Assembly (NCBI GenBank): GCA_009746045.1
Contig: RPFO01000645.1
Coordinates: forward strand, 739,185-803,184
DNA length: 64,000 nucleotides
DNA from: Mesostigma viride
Lineage: Eukaryota > Streptophyta > Mesostigmatophyceae > Mesostigmatales > Mesostigmataceae
Direction of reading: 5' to 3'
Positions 26,871-40,500 of this stretch are shown in pieces. Position numbers and translations under genes: made by a program. The notes beneath the pieces were generated by a model that was not told the origin of the DNA, ran no database searches, and saw only the letters and a list, made by a program, of their open reading frames with translations. How positions within the stretch are numbered: the stretch's first letter is position 1; each line of letters starts with the position of its first letter.

Positions 26871-27461
26871 CGATCGTGACCACACGCAGTAAATTGATAA
26901 TTGATTAATGTCCGCACTTGTAGCTCAGATTTCCCCTTGGAATGGCGTATGACTGCAGGCACACCTCACATGCACCTGACACCACACATTGATGGCGATC
27001 GATGCATGTATAGTACTAACTCCCCCAAGCGTACATGGTATATGTACACTGTTGATATGAGTGCTCAAGCCGATATCAATCGATGTACTGCCCTGTGACA
27101 TGCCCATGCACCCACACACATGAACAGCCGGCTGCACACCTGCACGCCTGGCCCCGTATCGAGCTTTATAAAAGCTAATATTTTACACTGATCATGCTGC
27201 ATGAATTGAATCATGCATTTGACACCATATCTAGCCATACCGCAAATGCATGGTCTAGTTGGAGTGTTGTAATTAAATTGTACACAAGTAACGGACGTGT
27301 GAGCTTGCACCCCCGCGGCCTGTCAGCTTCTAACGTAGTAGAGAGAGTTGCATGGACGATTAGCCTTTAGTACAGTGGTCAAATATATGCCTGTCGCCAG
27401 CATCAATCAGGGCCTGCAGGCATGCATGCAAATTAACGATTTGCTTGATATATATATATAT
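26871..27461. other. Spacer between retroelement mosaic and SDR gene
   Basis: AT-rich sequence with no recognised protein. It includes the SDR 3' UTR on the minus strand. A short TATATA run lies just beyond the SDR stop near 27448. Confidence 0.4.
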
Positions 27462-28705
27462 CTAGAAGTGCGCCCTCGTGCGTGGCTTGGTCATCTTGGA
27501 AATCGCGTCCGACAACTTCCACAGCTTGTCCGCCGCCTTGTCGTCCAGTGCCGCCTCTGAGGGCTGCGCCACGTGGCAGTCGCTGAAGTAGCGCCCGCTC
27601 CACCGGCGCATGTTGGGTGCGGCCGCGACGAGTATCTGCGTGGCAGCCCCCGCTTCGATGCTCTTGAGCTCGGGGTTGGCGCACGCAGCCTTGAACATGG
27701 CTTCGGACTCGGGCACTTGCGGAACGTAGCGCGCCAGCTCCGTCTGTGCAGATATACATCATTGGAGAACCAAGCAGCCCATAGATCGATCCCACGACAT
27801 AATTATCAATACTTGCTTATTGATAATGGTCCCATGACAATACTGGCCCTGAGGCCCCACACTGATGCACTATCTATAATCGACACAAACAAGTGCCAGT
27901 CATCTGCGCGTTAAAGCAGCCTGACCGAATTCGGGCTGATGACGCTTAAAATAGTGACCATGGCTAAAATAGTGACTCAGAGCCACTGCCTGCAGGCCAT
28001 GGTGGGAAGCCGACATGGCTCGACAAAGGGCCAGCGCTGCATGTGTGCATATAACACAAACAATAGATCATGGCATCAACACAGGGCCGATTATATACTC
28101 TATAGCCACTCTGCCCACTCAACAGCAACACAGGGCCGATTATATACTCTATAGCCACTCTGCCCACTCAACAAATCTGCCCCGCGCTACCAGCAGTGCG
28201 AGCTTGATCCCTTGGCACTGCGTGAGATGGCACACATTCGCTGTCATGCCGAATTGTGACCCACCTCTGGGACAAAGCCAGGGCAGACCGCGAACACTGA
28301 GACGGTCGACCCCTCCGGTTCAACCCTCAGCATCTTGTCCAGCTGGCGCACGTACAGCAGGTTGGCCAGCTTGGAGCGGCAGTAGCCAACCAGCCCCGCA
28401 TGTGACACATCCGAGTCGGGCAGCGCCTCCTGGCGACAAACGTGGGGTGCATGGGCATCATGGGGGTAGGTCAAGCAGTGTGGGGTACTTGGCATGAGGG
28501 GTACTGCGTAGGTCAAGCAGGGCAGGGCCAAGAAGCAGGTCAAGCATGCAGGCAGGTCAAGCATTAGGCAACGCATGTGCATGCGGGGTAGCTCACGCAA
28601 GGAGACGGGCGGTGTGTTGACGGTGCATGACGTTCAGACATCATGCGCACCACCCATACTCAGCTGGCTGTGATGAGCTAGCCCACCTTGAAGTACGCCG
28701 CACTA

Positions 28706-28743
<38 letters not shown>

Positions 28744-28765
28744 CGTGCGTGTGTGTGGTCACTAT

Positions 28766-28804
<39 letters not shown>

Positions 28805-31800
28805 CGTGTGTGGTCACTATAGGATAGAGTGTTTGTGTGTTCGTGTGTGTTCGTGTGTGGTCACTATAGGATAGAGTGTTCGTGTGCTCGTGTGTCTGCT
28901 CACATCCGGCACCTTGCGCAGCAACATGTCGTCGAAGTCGATCGCCGATGAGCAGTTCTGCCCGCGGTGGAGCTCCGATGAGACGACGATGATACGGCCA
29001 TCGGCGCTCCTGCACGGTCACAGGCGCGCGGGAGGACAAGTGAGGGCACTTGATGGATGAGAGAAAAAGAATCGTTACAAACAGAAACACGGGATGAGAG
29101 AGCCCGTGACAAACAGCAGCAAGGGACTGTGGCGGAGAAAGGAATTAAATGGGCCACCAAGGCTTGCATGGCAAGGAATAGCACACGAACCGTGGAGAAG
29201 GCTCTGCGGATTCAAGCCAGAGGAGCCCCTCGCTCTACCCACCGTGGGAAAGCGGAGTCCAACGTACACGGGTTGCCTTGCGAGACGGCACCAGCATAAG
29301 AATAACAACCAAGCTCTCAGCTCCACAAGCCTAGACACTGGCATGGAACAACCCCCCACCAGCAATACCCCCCAGCACGGAGTGGCTGAGGGACGGTGAA
29401 CGTCTGAACGATGTGCACGGCGCAGCCAAGGTGCTGCCATGCATCTGACCAAACAGGCAAAACGGATCGTACTCAAGCCCAGGTGCGACCCTAGAAGACG
29501 TTACGGCGTGCACAGCTGCAGTACTACCGTAGAGCCATAAAGGGCCCGTCGACTGCCGTTGAGCCATACAGGACCGTGCATGCCGAGTTGTGCAGGTGCC
29601 GAGTTGTGCACACAGGTCCCACTTTGTCCCTTGGCTTACCTGCCACAGTAATACCTGGCCTTACACAGTCATACCTGCCACAGTCTCAGCTGTCCCACCC
29701 TGTCCCTGGCCTTACCTGCGCATGTCGTCCAGCAGCGCGTTGATGAGTATGAAGTGCGCAAAGTGGTTGATGCCCATGTGGATCTCCAGCCCGTCATCCG
29801 TCACGCGCTGCGCACCACCAACATCCGCGACCCAACATCCGCAACAGCCGCTTGGACACGACAAGATGCATCACCGACGGATATGTGATGGGAGGGGATG
29901 TACGGGGACTGTGAGGCATGTGCCACGCATGGCCACTTGGGTAGAAGGAACGCGAGGTACCCCAAGACAGCGGCCAAGGAGGAGGCAGCTTGGCGATGGG
30001 ATGCATCATGAAACTACCATGCATGATGAAGGAAGCAGAGACCCCATGATCAACTAATCCACACGTCCTAAGTCCCTGGAGCATGTGCTATCAAGAACAA
30101 AGAAGCACATGCATCTGCTAGTGGCAAGCACGTGCTATTAGGAGGTGGTAAGCATGTGCTATCAGGAACAAAGAAGCACATGCATCGGCTAGTGGCAAGC
30201 ACGTGCTGTTAGGAGGTGGTAAGCATGTGCTATCAGGAACAAAGAAGCCCATGCATCGGCTAGTGGCAAGCACGTGCTGTTAGGAGGTGGTAAGCATGTG
30301 CTATCAGGAACAAAGAAGAACATGCATCGGCTAATGGTAAGCAGTAACCAGAGGTCCCACCCACAGGGCACAGGGATGCCATTGACCCCATGGCTGCTGC
30401 AGACGTGGCTGAAGGTGCATGATTTTTTCTCACCGCCAGATTGGCAAGAGGGGGGAAGCATGGGTCGCAAGTATGCTCATGTGCTTTGCCCTGGGCCATG
30501 CACGCTCATGTGCTTTGCCCTGGGCCATGCACGCTCATGTGCTTTGCCCTGGGCCATGCACGCTCATGTGCTTTGCCCTGGGCCATGTCGTGCAGCAGCT
30601 CCCCAGGCAAGTTATCCAGGGCAGAAGGTGGGGCTTATCCGCTGGCCCATGCCACACACAGCACTCTCCCTCGTTCTCCTCACCACGTCACAGGCAGAGG
30701 CACCAGCAATATGCAGCGCAGAGTGAGGGGTGGCTAAGTGAATAAGCCACACGGGGCCCCTTGTCAGTCGGTGCCATGTGCCATGCAGCTGCTGTTACAG
30801 TACCACTTTGTACGGCGTGCGGCTCACCCACCAAGCTGCACCCGACGCAGGAAGCTGCCCTCGTAAGGTGGGGTAATCAGGACGAACCAACCGGGGACAT
30901 GCAGCGTAGGTATACTGGAATTCCCCTGTGTCCAACCTGTGGTTGCAGTCTATTTAACTTTGTTTGGTCCCCTTTTTTTTTGTAGTTCCCTGGTCACGTA
31001 CAGCAAGGCCCCCCTGGTGCTGCGATGGCTCCTCCTGGTGGCGACTCAAGGCCACATGGATGCTTGCCACCTGTCACCTGGCTGATCAGGACCCACGCCA
31101 TGAATGTGCAAGGTTGTCATGCCATGCGCATGCAGCAAATGCATTATGTAGGATGGACGAGCCGCATTGCAGGACACCCCACCTTGCCAGGGACCAACCC
31201 AATGCCAGCATTGGCGACCAGCAGGTCCAGGGGCCTGCCCTCCTGCAGCAGGTAGCGGTGAACCGCGACCGAAAACTTGTGGACCGATTCTAAAGACCTG
31301 CACACAGAGGTGTGTGTGTGGGGGGGGATAGGAGCGCGGTCGCATGCATCCAGACGTCAGCATTGCCGAGCAGTTGTTTGCCACCGACGACAGCAACAGC
31401 TGAAACCAGTTGTGGCACGCCCTAAAAGTGCCCCATAGCTCCTAAACGACATGTAGGCTGTAAAGGCCCTAGAAAGCCCCGATAAAGGGCAGTGAGGAAC
31501 TTATGACTGGCGTCCACACTCACTCCCAGTGCTTTGTAACCCGACTCACAACAGCTCGAGTGGAGCATCCACAGCGATGCACTCCCCAGGGATCGGCGCG
31601 ACGCGCCTGGACGCTGGCAGACCATGGTAGGTGCTCAGAATGAGCTCATTCAAATCCGTTGCTGCCGACTTTGCTCCCCGGACAGAGCGCGCAGGAATCA
31701 GCAGGTTCATGCCCATGGTGCCGAGCACGCGAGCCGTTTCTCTACCGATGCCTTTCGATGTCACCCCTGTTATCAAACCCGTCTTCCCGGTCAGGGACAC

Positions 31801-32100
31801 CCCGAGTTTCTCAGCCACTTCCATTCCGGTGGTGTGGCGAGTAAAACTCTCGGGAATCTCTAGGACGGAATCTGCTTGTCGCCCAGCAATGTCATTGGCA
31901 ACGTTTGAAGGCCGGCGATAGCTATTATGGTAGCCTTTCATAGGCGGGCGAACCCAGCGACCTTGCCAACGCGGTCTCGCGGGATAGTGGGTACCGAATA
32001 CGCCTGGTTTTTCCCTTCTGGTTTGCCCACAAACCCGTATAATCCTGTTTCCAATGAAATTTGGCACCATGACGAACGTTTGCGAGCCTACACATGCCAT
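27462..32100 (-). CDS. Short-chain dehydrogenase/reductase, six exons
   Basis: An NAD(P)-dependent oxidoreductase of the classical SDR type, nearest in pattern to retinol dehydrogenase/TIC32/WWOX-like proteins; the substrate is unknown. Exons on the minus strand: 32100-31550, 31297-31183, 29807-29716, 29009-28904, 28429-28265, 27743-27462. All junctions are GT-AG and phases agree. Motifs: TGVTSKGIG cofactor loop (exon 1), NAGIG (exon 2), GLEIHMGINHFAHF (exon 3), IIVVSSELHR with the catalytic Ser (exon 4), YCRSK with catalytic Tyr/Lys and CPGFV (exon 5), EAGAATQ and SGRYFSDC (exon 6). From the first ATG it would be 436 residues. The N-terminal Arg-rich part before IPESFTRHTTG may be a targeting peptide, or translation may start further in. 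It is transcribed away from the ABCA gene. Confidence 0.88.
28079..28173. repeat. Two-copy 49-bp tandem duplication in SDR intron 5
   Basis: ACAGGGCCGATTATATACTC and the rest of the unit occur at 28081 and again at 28130 with almost no differences. Confidence 0.9.
28708..28900. repeat. (GT)n microsatellite and GTTCGTGTGT repeats in SDR intron 4
   Basis: Pure GT runs at about 28708-28742 and 28772-28803 are separated by short GTTCGTGTGTGGTCACTATAGGAT-type units that recur three times up to 28880. On the coding strand this is a CA-rich tract 5' of the exon 5 acceptor. Confidence 0.95.
30091..30350. repeat. 71-bp minisatellite in SDR intron 2
   Basis: Almost four copies with the AACAAAGAAG core at 30096, 30167, 30238 and 30309 (exact 71-bp spacing) and few substitutions. 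It lies in the long intron between the NAGIG exon and the NHFAHF exon. Confidence 0.92.
30474..30590. repeat. 29-bp minisatellite in SDR intron 2
   Basis: Four copies of a unit containing CTCATGTGCTTTGCCCTGGG. The frames across it are open only because of the repeat. Confidence 0.93.
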
Positions 32101-33150
32101 TTTTCCAAACCTAGTTTTGGCTATCGCGAAGTATTAGCGTCGATAACCTGCACATGCTGTGGTTACATCACAATACACGGTTGCGAACTTAAGCACAGAG
32201 GCTGCTTCCGGGCGATCATACAATCATCGTATGATCGGTTGAACGGCGAGGTGGAAAGAACAATGGCCACTGCTGCGACAGTCGCACCGTGTCGTTACAA
32301 GAGTTTCGAGAATTCCGTGAATTCCTGGTATCGGTGATGGTATTCCATGCACTTAGCTCTGTGGCGGGCTGTGAACACTGCACAGGACGTTTGCAGTTGG
32401 GAAGAGAGCAGTTCAAGTCTGTGGCGACGATTCCATGGAGAATGAGGCAGCATAAGCGAATGTAAAATTAAAAAGTGTATTCTGCTGTGAATGACGTCTT
32501 TGCTGTCATCCGCACTTATGAAAACGAGCTTGAGTCGCGAGAGGCCCGATGACGTTGACGATTAACTGATGAGGCCAGAGACAGGCCCTATTTCTACTGT
32601 ATTGATTGCGCGTTTGTGGCTTTGTGCTACAGAGGACAGCCTAATTAATAGCTATCGTCCCTAAATAACTTAGATGGTTTTTAATATGGTTGGACATACT
32701 GTACCTACAACCTAGTACCACCCTTTTTGCAGACCCTAAGCAGACTGGCGGAGTGGTACAGTACATATAAAGTTGAGCCAGAGCCCATTCAGAATAACGT
32801 CACGCAGACGACAGATCGACACGTCGTCTCGCTTTACTTGGTTTTGATCAGAATTTTCAGGGAGTGGGGAGATTGGCGAATGCGGGACAGCAGTCATGGC
32901 ATGTGAACACACGGAGCTCTCGTTCCATGGTGAGCAGATTCGCACAGCCAAGTAAGACCAGCGGCAGGAAATGTTGTATCGGCGCTAGTAATGGCCGCTA
33001 GATACAGGCACTGTTGGCACCTGCAATTAGACGGAAAGGTTTGATGCTGTTGACAAACCGGTTGGAGGCCCTACTTAAATGAGAATCGAATTATTAGGTA
33101 TACTAGCATAGAGAACACTGGTTACGTCGTTTCTCATCTGTGGGAAGTCC
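32101..33150. promoter_or_regulatory. Shared upstream region of divergent SDR and ABCA genes
   Basis: About 1.05 kb separates the first SDR ATG (minus strand) and the ABCA ATG (plus strand). No open frame in it looks coding. It must contain both promoters and 5' UTRs, or additional 5' exons. No specific promoter element could be named. Confidence 0.4.
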
Positions 33151-34568
33151 ATGGGGCGAACTTCAGGCATTCGAGCCTACGGGGCACTTAATGCCGCCGA
33201 GGAAGACAGAGACGAGTTTGCAGATCATGGAGACCTTGAATTGCAGGAATACGACAACGATAATTCCCTTGCCACCGATGCCGACACAGGGGCTGCTGCT
33301 GGCGTGTCGGGCCATGGTGGGACGAGGTCATTAATTGAGCCATTGGACCACTCGCTATCGCTCGGGCGATACCAATTGCGGGCCATGATTCGCAGACAAT
33401 GGATTATTAAGGTAACAAAGCGACTGCGGTCCCAAGGATTTTACTGGTGTGTCTGCCTGTCTCAAGGCGGGCGCATGCCAGTTACAAGCAAGGATCCTCT
33501 AGCAGTTATCAGTGTTCGTTGGTTTTCTTTCGTGGCTAGCTCCGTCTGCAGTCGAATTTTGCAGGCAATGCGTGTATGGCGATAGGTTGTCACTTCTTCT
33601 CTGCTCGGGCCATAGAAGCAGGAGGTGCCAGTTCCGTTGCTGCAGGATGCGTGCGCGTGTCTTTGTGCTTTGCATTCAAGTCACCCCAGAATCTCCAGTG
33701 GAATTGCCAGTGGATGGGTGTTGAGAACCGTCAGTTGGTCTGTAGCACTGCAACCAGAAAACGACGAACACTGACTTCTAGGATGAAGGACATCAAAATT
33801 GCGTAAGAGTTTTGATTTTCCTCAGGCGGTTTCCTTTTATCGAGGTTTTCATGAGGAAGTTATTGGGAGACGATGTCACATGGAGCAATCCATGCCTCCC
33901 GTTGTTCTCTCCAGCATAGATTCCTCAGTGTGTTAGAGTAGAAATCTACTATAGAGCGTCCTTTCCCGTTTAAGCGTTGCCAGCATCAGTTCCCGTTTGT
34001 GCCAGCCGCCCTCTCCATTCCCTTTGTCCGTCGCCTATTTCCCCCCAGCCTCCCTTACCCCCTCCTTTATGATGCTCAACTTTCATGAGATTTTTACTCC
34101 CCCCCCCCCTTGTGCCCTTGCATCCACCGCATCCCGCTTTTTATTACCCGCCCGCCCACCCTTTTGCCCGCTTCATGCTATTTTCACCCTGGATCGCCAG
34201 ACGCGCGGCTGGTCCACGACGCTCGTCGAGCTGCTATCCCCCCTCCTGCTCCTCTCGCTGCTTGTGTGGGGCTTTACCAAGACGACCGAGACCCACTTTG
34301 AGCACCGCATCTACGCCAACGAGACGCTCGAGCTGTTAGACCCGCTGCTCTCTGACCCACAGGCGTCCCTGCGCCACCTCGTGCGCTGCGTGGCTGACGC
34401 CGAGGGGGCCAATGGGACAGGTGGCGGGCTGCTGCCGCCCGACCTGCTGGACCGGCTGGATGCCAACGCGACACTTGGCAACCTCACGCGGCTCAACGTG
34501 ACGAGCATGAGCGACCAGCAGCGCCTGCGGGTGGTCGAGTCCTTGCTCGCGGCCAGCTACATGTCAGG
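33151..34568 (+). other. ABCA exons 1-2: N terminus, first membrane helix, start of first extracellular domain
   Basis: Exon 1 (87 codons) is acidic and then basic, ending [12 protein letters not shown], the usual pre-helix segment. Exon 2 continues [20 protein letters not shown] (TM1) and then a lumenal or extracellular stretch with Asn-x-Thr sites ([14 protein letters not shown]). Together they make the classic ABCA N terminus. Intron 1 (33412-34200) contains a C-rich stretch near 34100 and no recognised element. Confidence 0.88.
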
Positions 34569-37500
34569 GTGGGTGCTGCCAATTACGTGTCGGTTTGTGC
34601 CGCCAAATACATGCCATGGTGAGTGGGCATGCGCGTGTCAGGGTGAGTGCTGTCAACTACATGTCTGGGTTAGTCTTGCGGAATACTTGGGGTGTAAGCG
34701 CGGCGGAGCCACCGGAGGGTCCTAGTATACCTTGCCAGCCTTGGCTGGTCTGTCTATAATTAGCAGCCGTGCATAGACTGTGTTCAGGACAACACCATGA
34801 TTTGTACTGGCACGAGTGCCAGCCGCAAAATCCCAGCATCGTTCACAACCATTCACCTTCTCATTGCCAGTTGCCTCCTCGATATCATGGTCAGTAAACT
34901 AAAGTAATAGCGAGCCTGTGCCGGTTGCCTCCTTGATATCATGGTCAATAGTAATAGCGGGCCTGTGCCGGTTGCCTCCTTGATATCATGGTCACTAGTA
35001 TAGTACTAGCGAGCCTGTGCTGGTTGCCTCATTGTTATTCGTGTGTTATCATTATAACGTGCGTGTATAATATCTCTTGTCGTCGCGTGGCGCGCGCCAG
35101 CCGCGGGGACCAGGCCATCGCCCGCCTGGCAGGCATCGTCCTGCGCTGCGCCAACCAGTCGGGGAGCGCGGTGAACACGCTGCGCACGATCCTGGCCAAC
35201 AACGGGCCGACGCCGGTGCCTGACTTTGACACCTTTGTGCTCATGCACAAGGTCCTCAAGGCGTCCCTGGGTACGTGGGGGAGCACCCGGGCTGCCTGTG
35301 CATGGCTGCTCGCCCAGCAACGCCTTTGTACTGATGGCTGTGAACTGCTGCCTTTCCATGGCTGCCCTGCCCTTCCTGCCTTTACCATTGCTGCCTTGCC
35401 ACGGCCGGGTTTCCTTGCCTGCCTTTCCCATTCTGCGCCATGGGGCAAGAATCCACCCATGCACAGTGTGTTGGTTGCGAGCCGAGGCTGGTCCTCGCGG
35501 GCACAGCTCCCAAGGGCCATAAGCAGTGTGTACTAGTACATGGCATACGATGGCGAGGCTGCTGGTCTGCCGGCTCCAGGAGACATGCGGTGGAGACATC
35601 CGTGCTCATTAGACAAAAGAAGCAATTGGGGACAGTACCAAGATACAGAGTCGGTGCCTTTTTAGTTTGTCTGGAACATTATTAACATTTGCCGGCTTTG
35701 GCACATGTTGATAGGACGGGGAATTCGTGCTCGCAGACCCGCCCATGCAGGATGTGTGGCAGCGATAGCGGTACACATTGTGCCGTTGATGGTAGCCTAG
35801 TCTGTGGTTGTTAGGTGCCTTGAGCAGTCCCTTGGCCCGTACATGGGGTATCGGTACCCTGGAGTACCCATATAGCTCTTGGTCAAGGCTAGGTGGTTGC
35901 GCAGCTGGCATGCCGGGAAGTCCGCCCCCTCAAGCTCGTTGTCTTGCCATGGCATCTTGCCACCGCATCGCTCATGCGTGCAGAGTCCCAGGAAGGTGCC
36001 ATGAAGCGCATCGAGCGAATACAGAAACATTTTGGCAACGTGGTATGTGTGTGTTGGGGGGGGGGGCTACATGGTCCTATGCCTTGCGGAGGAGTTGGCT
36101 TGCTTAGTTCTAATCATCAGCTCCTCAACGGCAACTAGGAAGCTTGGCTATCTGATATCTAAACACGTTGGCGTCTGCTGCAGCTTTCCGTGTCCGCAGC
36201 ATTGCACCACAACTGCGCTCGTTGTTGGCTCTGTGCCTACACCGTGCAGTAGCAGCATACGTCCATGCATGCGATGGCTCTTGTCGCTATCAGAACAGGC
36301 TGCAGGCGAGGCACTTGGCATGGTGCAGTCACCAGTATACACGATAGGCTTTAGATTTAACAATAGGCATCTAGCACTTGATAACTGCTTTTTAACCATG
36401 CAACGAAGAATGTGGCCTTCGGGCTAGGATGGATTGGGTGACTTGGGCCAGCCACATAATAAACATGCAATACGTGCAATAAACATGCAGCAGAGGTGTT
36501 TTTTTATGTTTCTAAGCTGGCCCTTGGTCAGCTGGCGGCTGGCTGCGTTTGCCTACCCACCTGCACCTGCCTGGTGCCATAGGCGCTGCCACTCATGCTC
36601 TCATCACATGCCAGGTCCAGGCTATCAAGGCTATCGCGCTTCTAGGAGGGGGGACATACCCCCCCATTTCCCTACTTGAGCCCACACACTCCTTTACCGT
36701 CCAGCACCCTCCGTCACCAGCCAAAGTGAAAAATTGCTGAGCGCACACCTTTGCCAAAATGGGTCTGGCGGGGCTAAACCGAGTGCACGTTGGACGTGTG
36801 ACACGTGGCATTAATACGCTAGGGAGGTAGTCGGCACAGTCAGGACTTGTATCTGACACCACCAAGATCACTCCTAGTTTCGCCACGTGTCCTGTAAGTT
36901 ATGACCGTAAATTACCGCAGTACGTGCATGTGCGTTAGTACGTCCACGAGTACCTCACTCCGGGATGTAAGCCAAAGCGCCGGACCAATACGTAGCCTCA
37001 CAGTAAGCGCGCACCTTTCCTGAAAACCAGGCGCTGGGTGTGTTTGCCGAGCGCACTCCGGTCTATTTTCCTCGCGCCGTCCTCAAAAAGCCAACTTGAG
37101 CGCACTCCTTTTCAAATTATTCTGGCGACGGGGCGGTTTTGGAGCTCGCTCCACGTCTGTCAGTGCCCCGTCGGACCAAACTTGGAGTGGTAAGTTTTGC
37201 TGTGACGCCCCCCCTCCTGCGCTTCTATGCATAGGGGTTAGAGAGGCGTGGAGATAGGGGTACACTCAAATAGTGGTGCTCACCTGCGTCGATGCGGGGT
37301 TGCGATGGCACAATACTGCCTGCATGTGCGCCTTCCACTCTGTGGAGTGCCCATGGGATTTCCAGTGGAGCATGCCTCTGGTGATGGCAAAAGAGGCCGG
37401 AGTTCCCATGCATGGAAGCTATTCTTTCCTGTCCGTTGTTCGAATTACCTCTCGTGCCTTACCCTGATGTCTCGGCTGCTTGTTATGCGGCGCTGTGGCG

Positions 37501-40500
37501 TGTGGATTGTCATGATGGTCACGGCAGCTGGGGAACCTGGTCCAACTGGGCAAGATTGCCATGGCGCCCGACAGCGCGGACGTGCGACAGATCGCCCACC
37601 GGATGAGCGTGCGCCACCAGGTACGTGCATGGCGGGCTGCGGTGTACAGGCGCTTGCAGGTACAGGCGCAGGCGCATGTGCAGTCGCAGGCACAGTCCCG
37701 CTGCTGCTGGATGCCACCCCACCCCTGGTACATAGCTTTCTCGGTGACTGAGGAGAAGGATACATTTGTGGCTGGCTGGGAGCACATTGACGCCCCGTCA
37801 TGACCGGCTTGCTTGGCACAACACGCGTCGCAACGGTTTTGGCGCCTGTGCGAGAGCGTGTTTTTTTTTTCTTCTTTGGTTAATAGCAACCGAGAGATCT
37901 TTGGTGGTTGTCAAGTGTGCGTGTTATCCACAATGTCTGCCATGATCGCCGTATGTGCGGTATTTATGATCATGGGTCGGGGCACTCATCTCATGTAGGG
38001 CACCATGTGCCTGAGTTCGTGGTCCTGGTCATTGTCTGCTTGTGGAACATGACCCCGCTGGTGGGGCAAGACACCGCTGGTGGAATGTTTCTGGCGGGAC
38101 ATGGTCCGGTGGCCGCCCCGCACTTTTTTGCCGCCCCGCACTTCCTTATGCACAGGTGGCAACTGCTTGTTAGGCGTTTCCAATCCCTCACTCTGTGGAA
38201 CTTCGCTTCATACCTAACCCATGCATTTTCTGCGATGATCCGGTCGTTTGGTGTCGCGTGACCAGTATTTCGACGAGGTATTCATCGGCACGTTCCACGA
38301 CGAGAAGGTAAATATGTTAGCCTCAACCATAGTAAAGAATTTTGGTGCTGTTGATATTACACTCCTGAATGGGTGCCATGTGTTGTTATTTTAGATTTCC
38401 ATTAACGCTATCAGCATCTTCCATGATTACAAGAGATATGCGCTGGCATAACGTTTTGTGCAGCCTATCATCGCTTTTTTCTGTCTTGTTTTCTCTCCTC
38501 GCTCCTTTCCTCCTCTCTCTTCTGTTGTATCATACATGCTTCCCCTTGTTACCTACACCTGGACGGGCCTCGCCTGTAGGCGCCACTGCCATCTACCTGG
38601 TTCGGATGATATTACTATCTTATCTTACCTTTGTCTTATATTACTTTGTCCTATCTTACCTTTGTCTTATATTACTATCTTATCTTACCTTTGTCTTATA
38701 TTACTTTGTCCTATCTTACCTTTGTCTTGTATTACTATCTTATCTTACCTTTGTCTTATATTACTATCTTATCTTACCTTTGTCTTATATTACTTTGTCT
38801 TATCGTACCTTTGTCTTATATTACTTTGTCCTATCTTACCTTTGTCTTTTATTACTATCCTATCTTACCTTTGTCTTATATTACTATCTTATCTTACCTT
38901 GGTCTTCTATTGGAGGCAGAGACAACCGAAGCGCGCAGTTGTACCAGGCGGACTGTGGCTTGCAATTTTCAGAGAAGTTTATTATTGATTTTTCTTTTTT
39001 CAGCATGTTGGCGGGGAAGGACCATGTCAGCATGTGCATTTCCATTCTGGTCTAAGCTCAAAGCATGAATCTACGGTTCTTCCATGCTTTGGGACATGCT
39101 CTCCGCGCTCTTGCAGCTGGCTGGTCATCATGGTTTCTATAATTTATAAATACCCAGGAAGACATGTTTTTATTCATGGCCTTTCCATCAGACATGTCCA
39201 TCCCATTCCCTGGACGATTGGTCATTCCTCACTGTGTCTTCACCACCGTCCCTTTGGTGTACTCAATGGCTATGCTCTTCTTACTGGCCCATGCTCTTCT
39301 CAATGGCTCCGCTTCACGGCTCCGGCCCCCCATTACCCTTTGTTAGGCGGCTGTCAACTACGCACTGGGCGAGGGCTCGGGCACGCTGTGGGCGATGGTG
39401 GTGTTCCACCAGCTCGACTTGGAGGGTGGCATTCTCGACTACAGCCTGCGCATGAACTTCACGACGGGTGTGTGAGAGGAGAGGCATTACTGCCAGGTGC
39501 TTCGAGCACTCCTGTCTGATTTATGCTGCGTGATGCCTGGCGTATGGCAATGTGCAGTGCGGATGGCAAGACTAGGGCGGTTTCTATGCTTTGAGGTCTT
39601 TTGTTAGAGTCCAAAGCGTTGCATGTCTTGGGGGGATGATGCGTGGCACTGCCATTCCACACTGGCATGCCCTATTCTGTGCCAAGGGGTCTTGCATTCG
39701 AATCCTAGTAGCACCCTTGTCGGCTCTGGGAATGTGCTGAGGGTTCGGCCGCAGCTGCGGCCTGCTTTTGCTGTCACTCCCTCTATTGTGGGCATGACCA
39801 GTTCCCCGAACATACATCAAGGTGGACAAGTGGCACCACGACCTGAATGACGACTACAAGCGCTACTTCACCAGCGGCTTCCTCAGCATACAGGTGGGAC
39901 AGGTGGCAGAAGCTGGAGAGGTTCTCATTCTCGCAGTGATTTGCCGCTTCTGTTCGTGGTTCAACTCCCAGTCAAGCATCGTGCTGCAGCATTAGAAGTA
40001 GGGTATTGTATCCCAATGAAACCAGGAAGTCTTAAGCTTGGCACGATGTTTGCTCCTCTGCTGCTCTTTACACGGAGCTCTATCATACTACGGGCGCTGT
40101 ATCATGTACCCGTGTAGTTTATGGGGACCATAGTAAGTTTGGGTGGTCATGGCCTAGGCAGTTTGCAGCAGCTAGGGGCGGGTTGCACGTGGGGTCTGTG
40201 AGATGAAGTTGGATATGCAAGGTTGTTAGCAGCAGCACTCTTGTTGTGCTAGCAGTGGTGTAATCTGCATCATGTAGCATGTTAAAATTAGCAACGATTG
40301 GTGTAATTCACCCTTGATTTCCCTTCGCCAATTAACCAGAATTGAGCTTACAAGTGGTGACATACGAGAGTCATGCATGATGCCTTGTGACCATGCATGC
40401 GCTTTGTTTGGTTGTTGCCTTCTGGGCCCTCTACGCGTCTCTTCTGCTGCACAGCGTGCGCTTGAAGGGTTGGTCATGCCCCGTAAAGGAGAGGCTCTGT

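Noticed and set aside
28683-28698. Possible 16-bp micro-exon in SDR intron 4 (between TAG and GTGGGC)
   Set aside because: It would break reading phase. Joining the exons at 28904 and 28429 directly keeps frame and a sensible SDR sequence.
39640-39720. tRNA-like T-loop (TTCGAATCC)
   Set aside because: Flanking bases do not form the T-stem, acceptor stem or anticodon arm.
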